Positions 50,732 through 59,483 are shown, counted from the first letter of the stretch. The stretch: 64,000 bases of DNA from Chitinophaga varians (GCF_014529945.1 NZ_JACVFB010000002.1:1488001-1552000), one strand, 5' to 3'. Program-made: numbers and translations. The notes: generated from the sequence alone by a model not told the origin.

Positions 50732-52195
50732 ATGAAAAGATCTGTTACTATCTTCCTCATCACCGGTACGATTTTATTTATCACCCAGCACATCATTACA
50801 GCTTTTAAGCCGGGAAACGCGCCACGGTCAACAAACACCTGCAACTGTAACGCTAATTCCCCGCTTTATAACATTGTCATTAAATTCAATAACCAGGTGC
50901 CTGGAGACCTTCCGGCATTTAATAATCAATCTCAGGCAGATTGTTTTGCCTGGCAGGAATTCATTTCTTTGAACTGGCCGGTCAATCCTTCCGGATATTT
51001 TGGAACGCCAGGAGATACCTCACCAGTGAGCTGGGAAACATATATGCCGATAGATGTGTTGTTCCCACCAGGCGGAGCGCCGCCTTCTTCCTGGGGTACG
51101 CTTGTTTCTCCGGCATATGCTGCCCGGTTTAAGTCACAAAGATTATTGATGAATCCAACCAAAACGAAACTGTTAACTTTCACCACCAAGTTCGCGCTCG
51201 ATACCACATTTGGCCTGGACCCTGATCAGGCAGCACCTTTTGGCAAACCCAACTGGCTGGGCGCTCAGAATAATACCAATGTATGGTATGAGATCAAGCT
51301 GAATAAAGACTATTATGATTTTGTGATCAAAAACGGCTACTACAATGCCGTTACCCAACATGATTCAGCAAAAAACGGTGTCCCGCTTAATTTCCCGCAA
51401 GGAGTATATAACGGCCCCGTAGGCGCTATAGAAGTAAAAGCCGCATGGATGGAGGTGGACAGCATTCAATCACCTAAATGGCAGCGATATAAACTCTCCC
51501 AGGCAACGGTATTTGATTCCGCTTCAGGGAAATTAAGGGTAACCACCGTGGCTTTGGTCGGCTTACATATCCTGCATAAAACACAGAACCAGCCCACCTG
51601 GGTATGGGCTACTTTTGAACAGGTAGATAATGTGCCAGACGCCAATACTAAAACGACGCCGCCTTACGGATACAATTTCTATAGCGCGAACTGCACGCCC
51701 CGTCAGGTAAACCTCAGCGGAGGCGGTACCGCAACAGTGAGCTGCACTCCCAATACTTCGCCACCCTATTACTTGTCGCAGGCGGCACCAGTACCTATAC
51801 AGGTTACCCGGTTGAACCCCATCGACCCTACAGATGCCGTGCCTATCAACGATAGCATGCAAAGCAACATCAGGAAATTTTATCCCCAGTCTGTTTTTCA
51901 GTATTATGAACTGGTAGACGTGATCTGGTCGCAAACACTACAGCCAGACAAGTCGACGCCTATCCAGGCGCCATTTCCGCTCAATACGTCCGCTATGCTG
52001 AGCGGCGCTCATATAGTGGCTAATACAACCCTGGAGAGCTATGTGCAAACGACCAACACCTGCTTCAGTTGCCATAAATACAGCACCATTGCGCCTTATC
52101 CGGCAGACTCGGTGAACAATAATATCTTCGGCGATTTTAGTTTCGCGATATCTGCCGCCCAATATCCGACATTAAAGTCTAAGAAGAAACGATAA
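50732..52195 (+). CDS. Secreted single-haem protein of unknown family
   Basis: 487 residues with an N-terminal signal (ITGTILFITQHIITAFKPG). The only haem-c motif is CFSCH at 444-448. Other conserved-looking patches are FAWQEFISLNWPVNPSGYFG near residue 70, ALVGLHILHKTQNQPTWVWATFEQVDNVP near 273, and YYELVDVIWSQTLQPD. A Lys-rich tail KSKKKR ends the protein. Pairing with the lectin protein suggests an extracytoplasmic electron-transfer or peroxidase-type partnership; no family with known function was recognised. Confidence 0.8.
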   Translation: MKRSVTIFLITGTILFITQHIITAFKPGNAPRSTNTCNCNANSPLYNIVIKFNNQVPGDLPAFNNQSQADCFAWQEFISLNWPVNPSGYFGTPGDTSPVSWETYMPIDVLFPPGGAPPSSWGTLVSPAYAARFKSQRLLMNPTKTKLLTFTTKFALDTTFGLDPDQAAPFGKPNWLGAQNNTNVWYEIKLNKDYYDFVIKNGYYNAVTQHDSAKNGVPLNFPQGVYNGPVGAIEVKAAWMEVDSIQSPKWQRYKLSQATVFDSASGKLRVTTVALVGLHILHKTQNQPTWVWATFEQVDNVPDANTKTTPPYGYNFYSANCTPRQVNLSGGGTATVSCTPNTSPPYYLSQAAPVPIQVTRLNPIDPTDAVPINDSMQSNIRKFYPQSVFQYYELVDVIWSQTLQPDKSTPIQAPFPLNTSAMLSGAHIVANTTLESYVQTTNTCFSCHKYSTIAPYPADSVNNNIFGDFSFAISAAQYPTLKSKKKR

Positions 52196-52212
52196 CCTTA
52201 TACAGGTTAACT

Positions 52213-52259
52213 CCAAATAGAACGCCTTACAGTCGTGAGCTGTAAGGCGTTTTATTTGG
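52213..52259. terminator. Bidirectional terminator between haem gene and TonB receptor
   Basis: 20-base arms CCAAATAGAACGCCTTACAG / CTGTAAGGCGTTTTATTTGG with one mismatch, loop TCGTGAG, between two convergent genes. Confidence 0.85.
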
Positions 52260-52270
52260 AGCTTCGTACT

Positions 52271-54946
52271 TTAAAAGGTAAATACATACTGCAATAAAAG
52301 CGTCCGTTCACGCAACGGCACAGCGGTGGTGCTAACCAGCCCGGCCGTGGTACTAATTTGTGTGTACAACTGCTGGTTAAGCAGATTGGTGCAATGAAAC
52401 TCAAAATAGCTTTTTTGCTTTGGCAGGTCATATCTTATTTCAGCATCTAAAAAATGGCTGTTGACCGGTCGCCAGCCTGATTGATGGTAAGCAACAAGTT
52501 GATAGGAGGTGTTATAGGAAAATCGATCGTTTAATTGATGTCGCCATTTGGCATTCATCCGGGTGAGCGACGTACGGGTTTGCTCCCGGGTATAATGACC
52601 CCCTCCCTGCTCATTGATAAATAACCGCTTTTCGCCCGTTACGGAAAAGGTAGCTTTTTGAAACAACTTCTTTTCCGCCGACAATGACAGGCTGGCATTA
52701 TAGGCGTTGTATGCCCAAATAGCGTTGTTGTAATAATTGTTCCCTTTTTGCCATCCGGCACTTCCGTTAACTGACACCGTAGTGGCCATACCAAAAATAT
52801 ATTTGGACACGCCACTATTCAGCGTATAGCCGTTTGCGATATTATTAAAATCCATGGCTATCGATCTGGTGATACCACTGTCCAGCGTATACGCCTTGAT
52901 GTAGTTTTGACGAGTGTTGTTGTAAGATAGATTAGCATAGCAGAAAAGGATTTTAAGGGGCTGGCGATATTGGTAGCTAAAGCTATAACTGTTAATCGCT
53001 GTTTGGGGAAGCGGCATGGCATTGGCATTAAAAGACCGGTAGTTCTCTAAAATGCTGCCGGTATAAATGTCGTTCACCTGTCCCAGTATTGCTTGCTGCG
53101 CGTACCTTACAGTCACCTCGCCATAGCGACCGGTTTTCGTTTTAAACTGCGCCATCGGGTTTAGTAAAAAGTACTTTTTTTCAATGGTATTAGCCGGCAA
53201 GGTGTAATCAATCTGGTAGTAACCGGGTGTTGTTTCCAGGGTAAATGCACCGCTTTTAAATGAATAAATAGCCGCCAGCTTTCCATATACCATCAGGGTG
53301 TTAAAGGTAATATCGTTTTTAAACAGCGCTCCGGCGGCTGTTTCTGTAGAGGTGCTATCTGTTTTGTACAGGGTGGTTTGCAGTCGGTTTCTGTGGTAAG
53401 ACAGGCCGGTAGAGAAAGAAAATACCCAATGCCGTAGCTTTGTTTTGAAGGTTGCAGACTGGTCGATGTAGGTATTTGCTGTACCCGCCTGCTGATGTAA
53501 TTTGATGTAATCAGCACTGTCGTTGATGATTTCTTTATGTACCCCGGGCCAAACAATTAAGTTTTCGTTCGAGGTGTAATATTGTAATATGGAAGCGTAT
53601 TGAAAAATATGCCGGATGCCCAGTGCTTTTATGATAGTTGTCTCATTGCTGAGGGAGATATTTCCTGTTGGCTGCTGTTGTTTGAGCTGACGGCCGTTTT
53701 GAATGGTGGCGCCGGTCCGGTCCCATTGGGGGATATTCAGCTTTGTAGCAGATTTTAAATAAGACCCCTGGCTATTTTTTTCAAGTTGTGCGCCGATCTG
53801 CCACTGCTGCAGTTGATAGGTGTTATCCTGTTTTTCATCGTAGCTAATGGTGTCTGCACCAGGAAAAAAATAGCTGGTGGAGATGTCCGTTCCATATTTT
53901 CTTTTCAATGCAAGACCGGTGATATTTACCCGCAATGATAAGTCCTGCTTTAGTTTAAACAATGCATGGGCATTGATGCTGTTATCATTGTTTTTCAGAT
54001 AATACTTTTCATCAATCAACGCTGGTGCTGTTTCACTTCCCATAGAAAGATAGGACTGGGATTTTTTTAACGCAGCGCCGTTGTTATCAAAAGATACGCC
54101 CAGCTCTTCATTTTCAGCAAGCAGGTTTTTACCGGTGTTATTGGCCTTGAGCGCATTGATGGAGAGAACTTTCTTTTTGAATATCAGGTTGCTAAGTTCT
54201 CCTACATAACTTTCGTTGCCAGCACCGGCAATGGCATTGTTGACAATGGTAGCTTTGGCTGATTCGGTAAGCTGCAGGTTCAGGGAGGTATTATTGGCCA
54301 CCACAAAACCGTTTAAAGCTTTGATGGGTTGGTCGCGCTCTATCACCTGTATCTGTGTTACGGCATCTACCGGCACATGCTCGGTGGCTATTCGGTATCT
54401 TCCATCGAGGATGTTATTACCGTCGATATACACATGGGTGATGGGTTTGCCGTTATAGCTGATGGCGCCTTTGTCATCCATCTGGATGCCGGGCAGCCGC
54501 CTGATAAGATCTCCGATGACACGATCATTTTTGTCTTTAAAAGCACTAACAGGATACTTTAGTGTGTCACTGGCAAGCGACACTTTTTTGCCGGATTTTA
54601 CTGTTACGGCTGCTAATTCAGTAGGTCGCTGGCGGAGCGTTATCTGATATGCCCCTGTAGTAGCGGGTTTTATCGGTACTGTCACCGGGAAGTAACCCAA
54701 TGCTGCTACTTTGATCGAGGCTTTGCCCTGGCTGCTTTCAAATTTGCAATCAAAAAATCCTTTTGCATCAGATACCCCGAATACAAGACCTGCGCCGTTT
54801 TCGGCAATTACCGATACCGCTGCGCCTGCAACCGGTTGGCCGCTGCTGTCTTTTGCGAAGCCCTGCACCGATACCGTGTTTTGAGATAATAGCAGCTTCA
54901 CCGGGAAGACGAGCAAAAAAAGTATAAATAGAAGCTTCGGATACAA
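52271..54946 (-). CDS. TonB-dependent receptor-type outer-membrane protein (paired with GLPGLI)
   Basis: 891 residues. Signal peptide (LLFILFLLVFPVKLLLSQN), a carboxypeptidase-regulatory-like domain (VSVQGFAKDSSGQPVAGAAVSV, about 25-46), a plug with RVIGDLIRRLPGIQMDDKGA, YNGKPITHVYIDGNNIL, and a large barrel. The barrel end ERTLLLQYVFTF is a normal outer-membrane C terminus. Long barrel loops and lack of the SusC signature set it apart from the 7566 gene. It follows the GLPGLI gene 11 bases downstream, a common Bacteroidota pair of unknown export or assembly role. Ligand unknown. Confidence 0.9.
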   Translation of the reverse strand: MYPKLLFILFLLVFPVKLLLSQNTVSVQGFAKDSSGQPVAGAAVSVIAENGAGLVFGVSDAKGFFDCKFESSQGKASIKVAALGYFPVTVPIKPATTGAYQITLRQRPTELAAVTVKSGKKVSLASDTLKYPVSAFKDKNDRVIGDLIRRLPGIQMDDKGAISYNGKPITHVYIDGNNILDGRYRIATEHVPVDAVTQIQVIERDQPIKALNGFVVANNTSLNLQLTESAKATIVNNAIAGAGNESYVGELSNLIFKKKVLSINALKANNTGKNLLAENEELGVSFDNNGAALKKSQSYLSMGSETAPALIDEKYYLKNNDNSINAHALFKLKQDLSLRVNITGLALKRKYGTDISTSYFFPGADTISYDEKQDNTYQLQQWQIGAQLEKNSQGSYLKSATKLNIPQWDRTGATIQNGRQLKQQQPTGNISLSNETTIIKALGIRHIFQYASILQYYTSNENLIVWPGVHKEIINDSADYIKLHQQAGTANTYIDQSATFKTKLRHWVFSFSTGLSYHRNRLQTTLYKTDSTSTETAAGALFKNDITFNTLMVYGKLAAIYSFKSGAFTLETTPGYYQIDYTLPANTIEKKYFLLNPMAQFKTKTGRYGEVTVRYAQQAILGQVNDIYTGSILENYRSFNANAMPLPQTAINSYSFSYQYRQPLKILFCYANLSYNNTRQNYIKAYTLDSGITRSIAMDFNNIANGYTLNSGVSKYIFGMATTVSVNGSAGWQKGNNYYNNAIWAYNAYNASLSLSAEKKLFQKATFSVTGEKRLFINEQGGGHYTREQTRTSLTRMNAKWRHQLNDRFSYNTSYQLVAYHQSGWRPVNSHFLDAEIRYDLPKQKSYFEFHCTNLLNQQLYTQISTTAGLVSTTAVPLRERTLLLQYVFTF

Positions 54947-54957
54947 GAGGAGTGTCT

Positions 54958-55794
54958 TTATTTTACCAGTTCAAGAGGATAGTTGGGCGCCATCTTTTTC
55001 CTGAATCCGTCACTGAGTGGGAATCCATTGATGGTGGCTTTACTGACTTTTATATCGCCTTCCATGCCACCTTCGGTGTTCAATCCCTCTTCATATGCTT
55101 TCTCCATTTTGCGGTAGGCTTCATGGGAAGTAACCACAGCATCTGTGGGGGCAGCTAAAAGCGCCTGTTGTGCAGATGGAGCATCTGACAGTATTTTGGT
55201 GCAGGAGAACTGTATGCGTTCATGGGTGTCGATAGCTTCCAGGATGAGGCCGGGCAGGCCGTGCAGCTTCCAGGGGCCGAACTTCGCGGGGATATCGGTT
55301 GTGAACCAGGCGGTATATTGTCTTCCTTTGCAGGTCCCTGTTGCTTTCTGGCAGGTATACCCCAAAATCTGTCTGGTGTCTTTTTCAATCTTCCAGGCGA
55401 TATCTTCAAAGGGCTCCTTAATTAGATAATCATTCTGCCGGAAGGTTTTGAGAACATATAGAAAATCGTTGCCTGCCGGTGTGAAGATACTACCCCGGGT
55501 GGAAGGAAGCAGTACGCCCATGTCAATTGTGCCGCTGCCGGACTGGTAAGCCTGTGCTATGGTTGCCTGTTGGACTGAATCCTGCATGATAGCGGTATAA
55601 CTGGTGTATACACTTTTTTCGGTATTAAAAACAAGCATAAAATCTTCTTTCCACACGTGTGACGGGTCAGCGGTGTCCCGGATATGAGAGAAGCTGTAGA
55701 AGGCTGCACTGACTGGCGGCGGAGATACATTTTTAAAAGCGGAAAAGAGGTATACTAACGCGACCGACGCAAATAATTTTAAATACAAACGCAT
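54958..55794 (-). CDS. GLPGLI family protein
   Basis: 278 residues with a signal peptide (LFASVALVYLFSAFKN). The eponymous motif lies in GPWKLHGLPGLILEAIDTHE (about 180-199), followed by the usual I-Q-F-S-C strand. Two Cys (ILGYTCQKATGTCKG) may pair. Members of this family sit beside TonB receptors of the type encoded next, and this pair is only 11 bases apart. Function of the family is unknown. Confidence 0.95.
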   Translation of the reverse strand: MRLYLKLFASVALVYLFSAFKNVSPPPVSAAFYSFSHIRDTADPSHVWKEDFMLVFNTEKSVYTSYTAIMQDSVQQATIAQAYQSGSGTIDMGVLLPSTRGSIFTPAGNDFLYVLKTFRQNDYLIKEPFEDIAWKIEKDTRQILGYTCQKATGTCKGRQYTAWFTTDIPAKFGPWKLHGLPGLILEAIDTHERIQFSCTKILSDAPSAQQALLAAPTDAVVTSHEAYRKMEKAYEEGLNTEGGMEGDIKVSKATINGFPLSDGFRKKMAPNYPLELVK

Positions 55795-55817
55795 ATATTT
55801 TCAGTTGATGTGAACAG

Positions 55818-56196
55818 GATAAACCATCCTCCTGTATACTATTTTTTAATTAGAAGCATCCGTTTGCTTTCAGCGCCTTTTGCGCATAACGGAACGCTGC
55901 ATTGCCTCTCTGGTCGAAGGTGCCACCGGATACATACACGATCAGTATGTTGCCACATCCGTCGCGAAAGCCGAAGCCGTCTGATGCGAACGCTGTTTTT
56001 TGTGTGCTGACGATTATTTTTGTGTTGTTAACATTCATTTCTACTGCTTTGGGGGCTGCCTCTTTGGTTTTCGCTTCTTTGGCAAAGGCGCCGATGCTGG
56101 CGGCGATAAAGGCGATGGCTAAAAATGCTTTTTTCATGACTTGATTTTTAATGTTAAAAGGAGATGTAATCATGTAGAAAAGGAGGATGGTTTATC
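55818..56196. repeat. Inverted repeat bracketing small secreted protein B
   Basis: A perfect 16-bp inverted repeat: GATAAACCATCCTCCT (55818-55833) on one side and AGGAGGATGGTTTATC (56181-56196) on the other. The core 11 bases are the same as around copy A (26469-26837). Confidence 0.65.
55850..56137 (-). CDS. Small secreted cysteine protein, copy B (95 aa)
   Basis: Same length as copy A and gap-free aligned with it. Signal peptide MKKAFLAIAFIAASIGAFA, KEAAPK segment, the core FGFRDGCGNILIVYVSGGT and end NGCF, with Cys61 and Cys94. ATG 56137 is used; the longer frame to 56173 adds non-conserved residues. It lies between the GLPGLI gene (same strand, downstream) and the AraC regulator. No known family or function. 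Confidence 0.85.
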   Translation of the reverse strand: MKKAFLAIAFIAASIGAFAKEAKTKEAAPKAVEMNVNNTKIIVSTQKTAFASDGFGFRDGCGNILIVYVSGGTFDQRGNAAFRYAQKALKANGCF

Positions 56197-56264
56197 GTGG
56201 TCCATTTTCTAATCAGTTACTATTTTGATGCAAGAAACAGCAGTGAAAGGAGGATTGGGGTGCC

Positions 56265-56297
56265 GATCAATATTTGCGGCAGATGGGGAAATATTCG
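56265..56297 (-). promoter_or_regulatory. Conserved block upstream of small secreted protein B
   Basis: Counterpart of 26901-26932. AATATTT and AAATATT face each other 13 bases apart here, so the pair forms a dyad that a regulator could bind. Confidence 0.45.
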
Positions 56298-56414
56298 ATG
56301 CATTTGAATAAACCGCCCTTTCATTTACTGACCTTTTAAACAAACTAAATTGACCCGTTAAACCAATAATGGAATTATTTATTGAACGACCTTTGTATCG
56401 TAAAACGGGAAGCG

Positions 56415-57233
56415 ATGGTTCATAGCGATGACATACGGGGCCTGCAAAAGCCGGTTATTCTATTCAATAACTATGGCGACGACTTTATGGAGGGAGAGGC
56501 ATTTGTGGCTGATCATATATTCAGCTATATCGTCTCCGGTACCCAGGAGGTCTGGTCGGGTAATCAAACTTATGTCTTTAAGGCGGGCGATTACCGTTTT
56601 TTCAGGAGAAATCAACTGACAAAGTATGTAAAACGGCCCGGTCAACATGGCTTCCAATCTATTGCTGTCCACATTGATCAGGGTACGCTCCGGGAGATGG
56701 CAAAATTGTATGCGGATCATCCTCGCAAACCATACCTGGGAAAGGATGTAGCCCTTTTAAAGCCCAACGCTTATTTGGAAAGCTATGTAAACAGCCTGGC
56801 TCCTTATGCAAATGCGTCTGGCATTTACGAGGAAGCGTTGGTGGTCCTGAAAGCACAGGAACTGGTGTTATTGTTATTACAAACTAATCCGCTGCTAAAG
56901 CATGCCCTGTTCGATTTCGACGTCCCCGGAAAAATAGACCTGGTGGCGTTTATGAACACACATTACCGGTATAATGTAGGATTGGACAGGATGGCTTTTC
57001 TCACCGGCCGCAGTTTATCTACTTTCAAAAGAGATTTTCAGAAGATTTTTAACACTACTGCTGGCAGGTGGCTTACAAAGAGGCGGCTGGAAGAGGCTAA
57101 TTATCTGATCGACCAAAAAGGTAAGACCGCTTCTGAAATCTATCTGGACCTTGGTTTCGAAGATTTGTCCCACTTTTCATCTACCTATAAAAAAGTCTTT
57201 GGAAAAACTCCTTCCCGGGGACGGAGACGATAA
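56415..57233 (+). CDS. AraC family transcriptional regulator
   Basis: 272 residues from ATG 56415. The open frame reaches TTG 56382, but that overlaps a GACCTTTG element (56388-56395), so ATG 56415 is preferred. The N-terminal cupin-type sensor (HIFSYIVSGTQEVWSGNQTYVFKAGDYRFFRRNQ, about 35-68) and the double HTH (LDRMAFLTGRSLSTFKRDFQK and ASEIYLDLGFEDLSHFSSTYKKVFG) are clear. The following SDR gene starts 27 bases downstream on the same strand and is probably its partner or target. Confidence 0.92.
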   Translation: MVHSDDIRGLQKPVILFNNYGDDFMEGEAFVADHIFSYIVSGTQEVWSGNQTYVFKAGDYRFFRRNQLTKYVKRPGQHGFQSIAVHIDQGTLREMAKLYADHPRKPYLGKDVALLKPNAYLESYVNSLAPYANASGIYEEALVVLKAQELVLLLLQTNPLLKHALFDFDVPGKIDLVAFMNTHYRYNVGLDRMAFLTGRSLSTFKRDFQKIFNTTAGRWLTKRRLEEANYLIDQKGKTASEIYLDLGFEDLSHFSSTYKKVFGKTPSRGRRR

Positions 57234-57260
57234 TGTTCAGCTTTAAATAAATCAAATATT

Positions 57261-58058
57261 ATGGATTTCAAATTAGCCGGTAGGCGTGCGCTGGTAACAG
57301 GTTCCAGCGCAGGCCTGGGAGAAGCTATTGCCGTTATGCTGGCAAATGAAGGTGCACATGTGATCGTGCACGGACGTAATGAAAATCGCACCAACGCTGT
57401 AGTGCAACGAATTCTGGAGGCCGGAGGCGCTGCTGAAGCAGCCCTTGGCGACCTGGCTACTGACGAGGGCGCCGATCAGGTAGCGGACCGCGCATTGGCC
57501 GGTGGACCGATACATATATTGGTAAACAATGCAGGGTTTTACGCGCATACCACCTGGTCAAATACCACCACCCGGGATTGGCTGGAGGTATATAATGTGA
57601 ACGTGGTCTCTTATGTACGCATGATCCAGCGCATAGTGCCCACGATGAAATTACAAGGCTGGGGCAGAGTGATCAATATCGGCGGTGGTCTTGGCATACA
57701 GCCCATTAATGATCTTCCGCACTATAATGCTACGCTGGCTGCGCGTCATAATATGAGTGTATCGCTGGCAAGGCAGCTGAATGGCACGGGTATCACTTCC
57801 AATGTGGTAGCGCCGGGAGCCATTATGAATCCCGGCGTAGAGCAGTGGCTTCGCCAGGAGGCAGCCGGGAAAGGCTGGGGTACCGATCTGGAAGTCATCG
57901 AGCGCCAGGCTGTCAGGGAGCTGGTGCCCAATGATGCCCATCGGTTTGGAAGGCAGGAAGAAGTGGCAGCGGCGGTGGTATATCTTGCAAGCCGATATGC
58001 AGACTACGTCAGCGGGGCGGTGTTACGTGTGGATGGCGGTACTGTTCGCAGTATTTAG
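57261..58058 (+). CDS. SDR-family oxidoreductase lacking the catalytic lysine
   Basis: 265 residues. The nucleotide-binding TGSSAGLGEAIA (about 13-24) and NNAG (about 90-93) motifs are intact. The active site reads INIGGGLGIQ, where the catalytic Ser would be, then HYNATLAARHNM, where Y-x-x-x-K is expected: Tyr is kept, Ser is Gly and Lys is Leu. The enzyme may be inactive or have changed chemistry. It follows the AraC gene in what looks like a two-gene operon and ends in an A/T-rich hairpin. Confidence 0.88.
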   Translation: MDFKLAGRRALVTGSSAGLGEAIAVMLANEGAHVIVHGRNENRTNAVVQRILEAGGAAEAALGDLATDEGADQVADRALAGGPIHILVNNAGFYAHTTWSNTTTRDWLEVYNVNVVSYVRMIQRIVPTMKLQGWGRVINIGGGLGIQPINDLPHYNATLAARHNMSVSLARQLNGTGITSNVVAPGAIMNPGVEQWLRQEAAGKGWGTDLEVIERQAVRELVPNDAHRFGRQEEVAAAVVYLASRYADYVSGAVLRVDGGTVRSI

Positions 58059-58143
58059 AGGACCAGGGCCAATGTCCAAATTGCCCTGCAAGAATGTCCA
58101 CTTAGCACCTGCTACGGATGATTTTTAGGTGATACCTTTGATG

Positions 58144-58183
58144 GGGTAAAAAAGTGTACTGAACGAAGTGCATTTTTTTACCC
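58144..58183 (+). terminator. Terminator after the SDR gene
   Basis: 13-base arms GGGTAAAAAAGTG / CATTTTTTTACCC with one mismatch, T-rich right arm, 85 bases after the stop codon. Confidence 0.6.
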
Positions 58184-58184
58184 T

Positions 58185-58210
58185 AATTTGTAACCGATCG
58201 GTTACAAATT
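58185..58210. promoter_or_regulatory. Perfect 26-bp palindrome, TetR-type operator
   Basis: The half-site is AATTTGTAACCGA, mirrored exactly around the centre of the core ACCGATCGGT. AACCGATCGGTT-type palindromes are typical TetR-family operators. It lies 42 bases before ATG 58252. No TetR gene is within the window. Confidence 0.7.
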
Positions 58211-58251
58211 GACAAAAACACGTATTTTTAGATAAAACAAATCATATAGTT

Positions 58252-58797
58252 ATGTCAAATCAAAATTTCACCGTTAGCCTGTTAGTAGATCAATCACCAG
58301 CAGCGGTATATGAAGCCATTATTAATCCCCGCGCCTGGTGGTCAGAAGAAATCAAAGGCGGCACCAGCAAAGCGGGTGATGTCTTCGATTATCATTTTGA
58401 AGATATCCACCGTGCGAAAATGAAGTTAACAGCGTCAGTCCCTGACAAAAGGGTGGTCTGGCATGTGCTGGAGAATGAATTCAAACCGGGGCTCTTCGGG
58501 GAGGGCGCCGCTGCTCATACGAAGGGCGATGGCTTCGAAAATGATAAAGCGGAATGGGTAGATACCCACGTAGTCTTCGATATCACGCAGGAGAATGGCA
58601 AAACCCGGCTGCGTTTCACACATGACGGACTGGTGCCTGATTACGAATGCTACGACGTTTGTATTAATGGCTGGATGCATTATATCCAGGGAAGCCTGCA
58701 TAGCCTCATTACGACCGGCGAAGGTCAGCCCAACAAAACCGGCAGGGCAATGACCACAGATGAAGAAAGATTCAGCACAGCTGCGGATAACGTGTAG
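58252..58797 (+). CDS. SRPBCC (AHSA1-like) domain protein
   Basis: 181 residues of the START/Bet v 1-like fold. The opening FTVSLLVDQSPAAVYEAIINP with RAWWSEEIKGGTSKAGDVFDY, and the closing TRLRFTHDGLVPDYECYDVCINGWMHYIQGSL match AHSA1-like bacterial proteins. It could bind a hydrophobic ligand or act on a stressor. The palindrome at 58185-58210 implies that it is regulated by a TetR-type repressor. Substrate unknown. Confidence 0.92.
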   Translation: MSNQNFTVSLLVDQSPAAVYEAIINPRAWWSEEIKGGTSKAGDVFDYHFEDIHRAKMKLTASVPDKRVVWHVLENEFKPGLFGEGAAAHTKGDGFENDKAEWVDTHVVFDITQENGKTRLRFTHDGLVPDYECYDVCINGWMHYIQGSLHSLITTGEGQPNKTGRAMTTDEERFSTAADNV

Positions 58798-58862
58798 AAC
58801 GCCGGAGATAAATTATTTTTATCTTTGTGGCAGTTGATCACAGTATTTAAACGGACAGCGAA

Positions 58863-59451
58863 ATGGACAATACATCTTACTTTCAAATGTTAGTTGATAA
58901 GCTGCCAAAGATTGACGACAATCTTCGTTCATCAGCTGGAAGATAAATGTACCATCCTGACGCTGCAAAAAAACGAGCCATTAATCGCCTTTCAATCTAA
59001 TAACCGGAAAATTTATTTCATCGTACAGGGTAGTTTTGTTCGTAATATCATCACTTCCCGGGGCGAGGAAAAGACGGTTATGTTTCATACGGAGAGTTTT
59101 TGCGAATTCTTTAAGTCCTATGATACCGTTTACTTTCATCAGAAAACGGCTTATGAGGTAAAGGCGAACGAAAGATCAGTGGTGATAGCCGTGGATTATG
59201 ACTTTCTGTTTCAACAAATACAAAACGATCTGAAGCTGCTTCAGTTCTATACCCGCAAAACGGAAGAGCTCTTTGTAACCATAGATCTCTTCCGTAATTT
59301 TCAGCTGGGGCTGACCAGTGAAGAATATCTTAAATGGTTGTACGAGCACTACGGCTTCCTGTTTCAGCGCTTTCCTGCACAGCGCATCGCCAGCTTTATG
59401 GGTATTACCAATGTCTGGTTGAGCAATCTGAAAGCTAAAATCACTTTTTAA
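58863..59451 (+). CDS. Crp/Fnr family regulator with an N-terminal frameshift
   Basis: From ATG 58863 the frame reads MDNTSYFQMLVDKLPKIDD then NLRSSAGR and stops at 58944. The rest of the protein continues in the next frame from about 58938 (QLEDKCTILTLQKNEPLIA...), open to 59451. Removing one base near 58932-58936 would restore NLRSQLEDK, a normal family N terminus. The body has FIVQGSFVRNIITSRGEEKTV and a C-terminal HTH (QRIASFMGITNVWLSNLKAK). It is either a sequencing error, a decayed gene or translated by frameshifting. A shorter protein could start from an internal codon (TTG 58894). Confidence 0.75.
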
Positions 59452-59483
59452 ATTACTTTAAACAAAAGCTTTTTGACGTTTAA

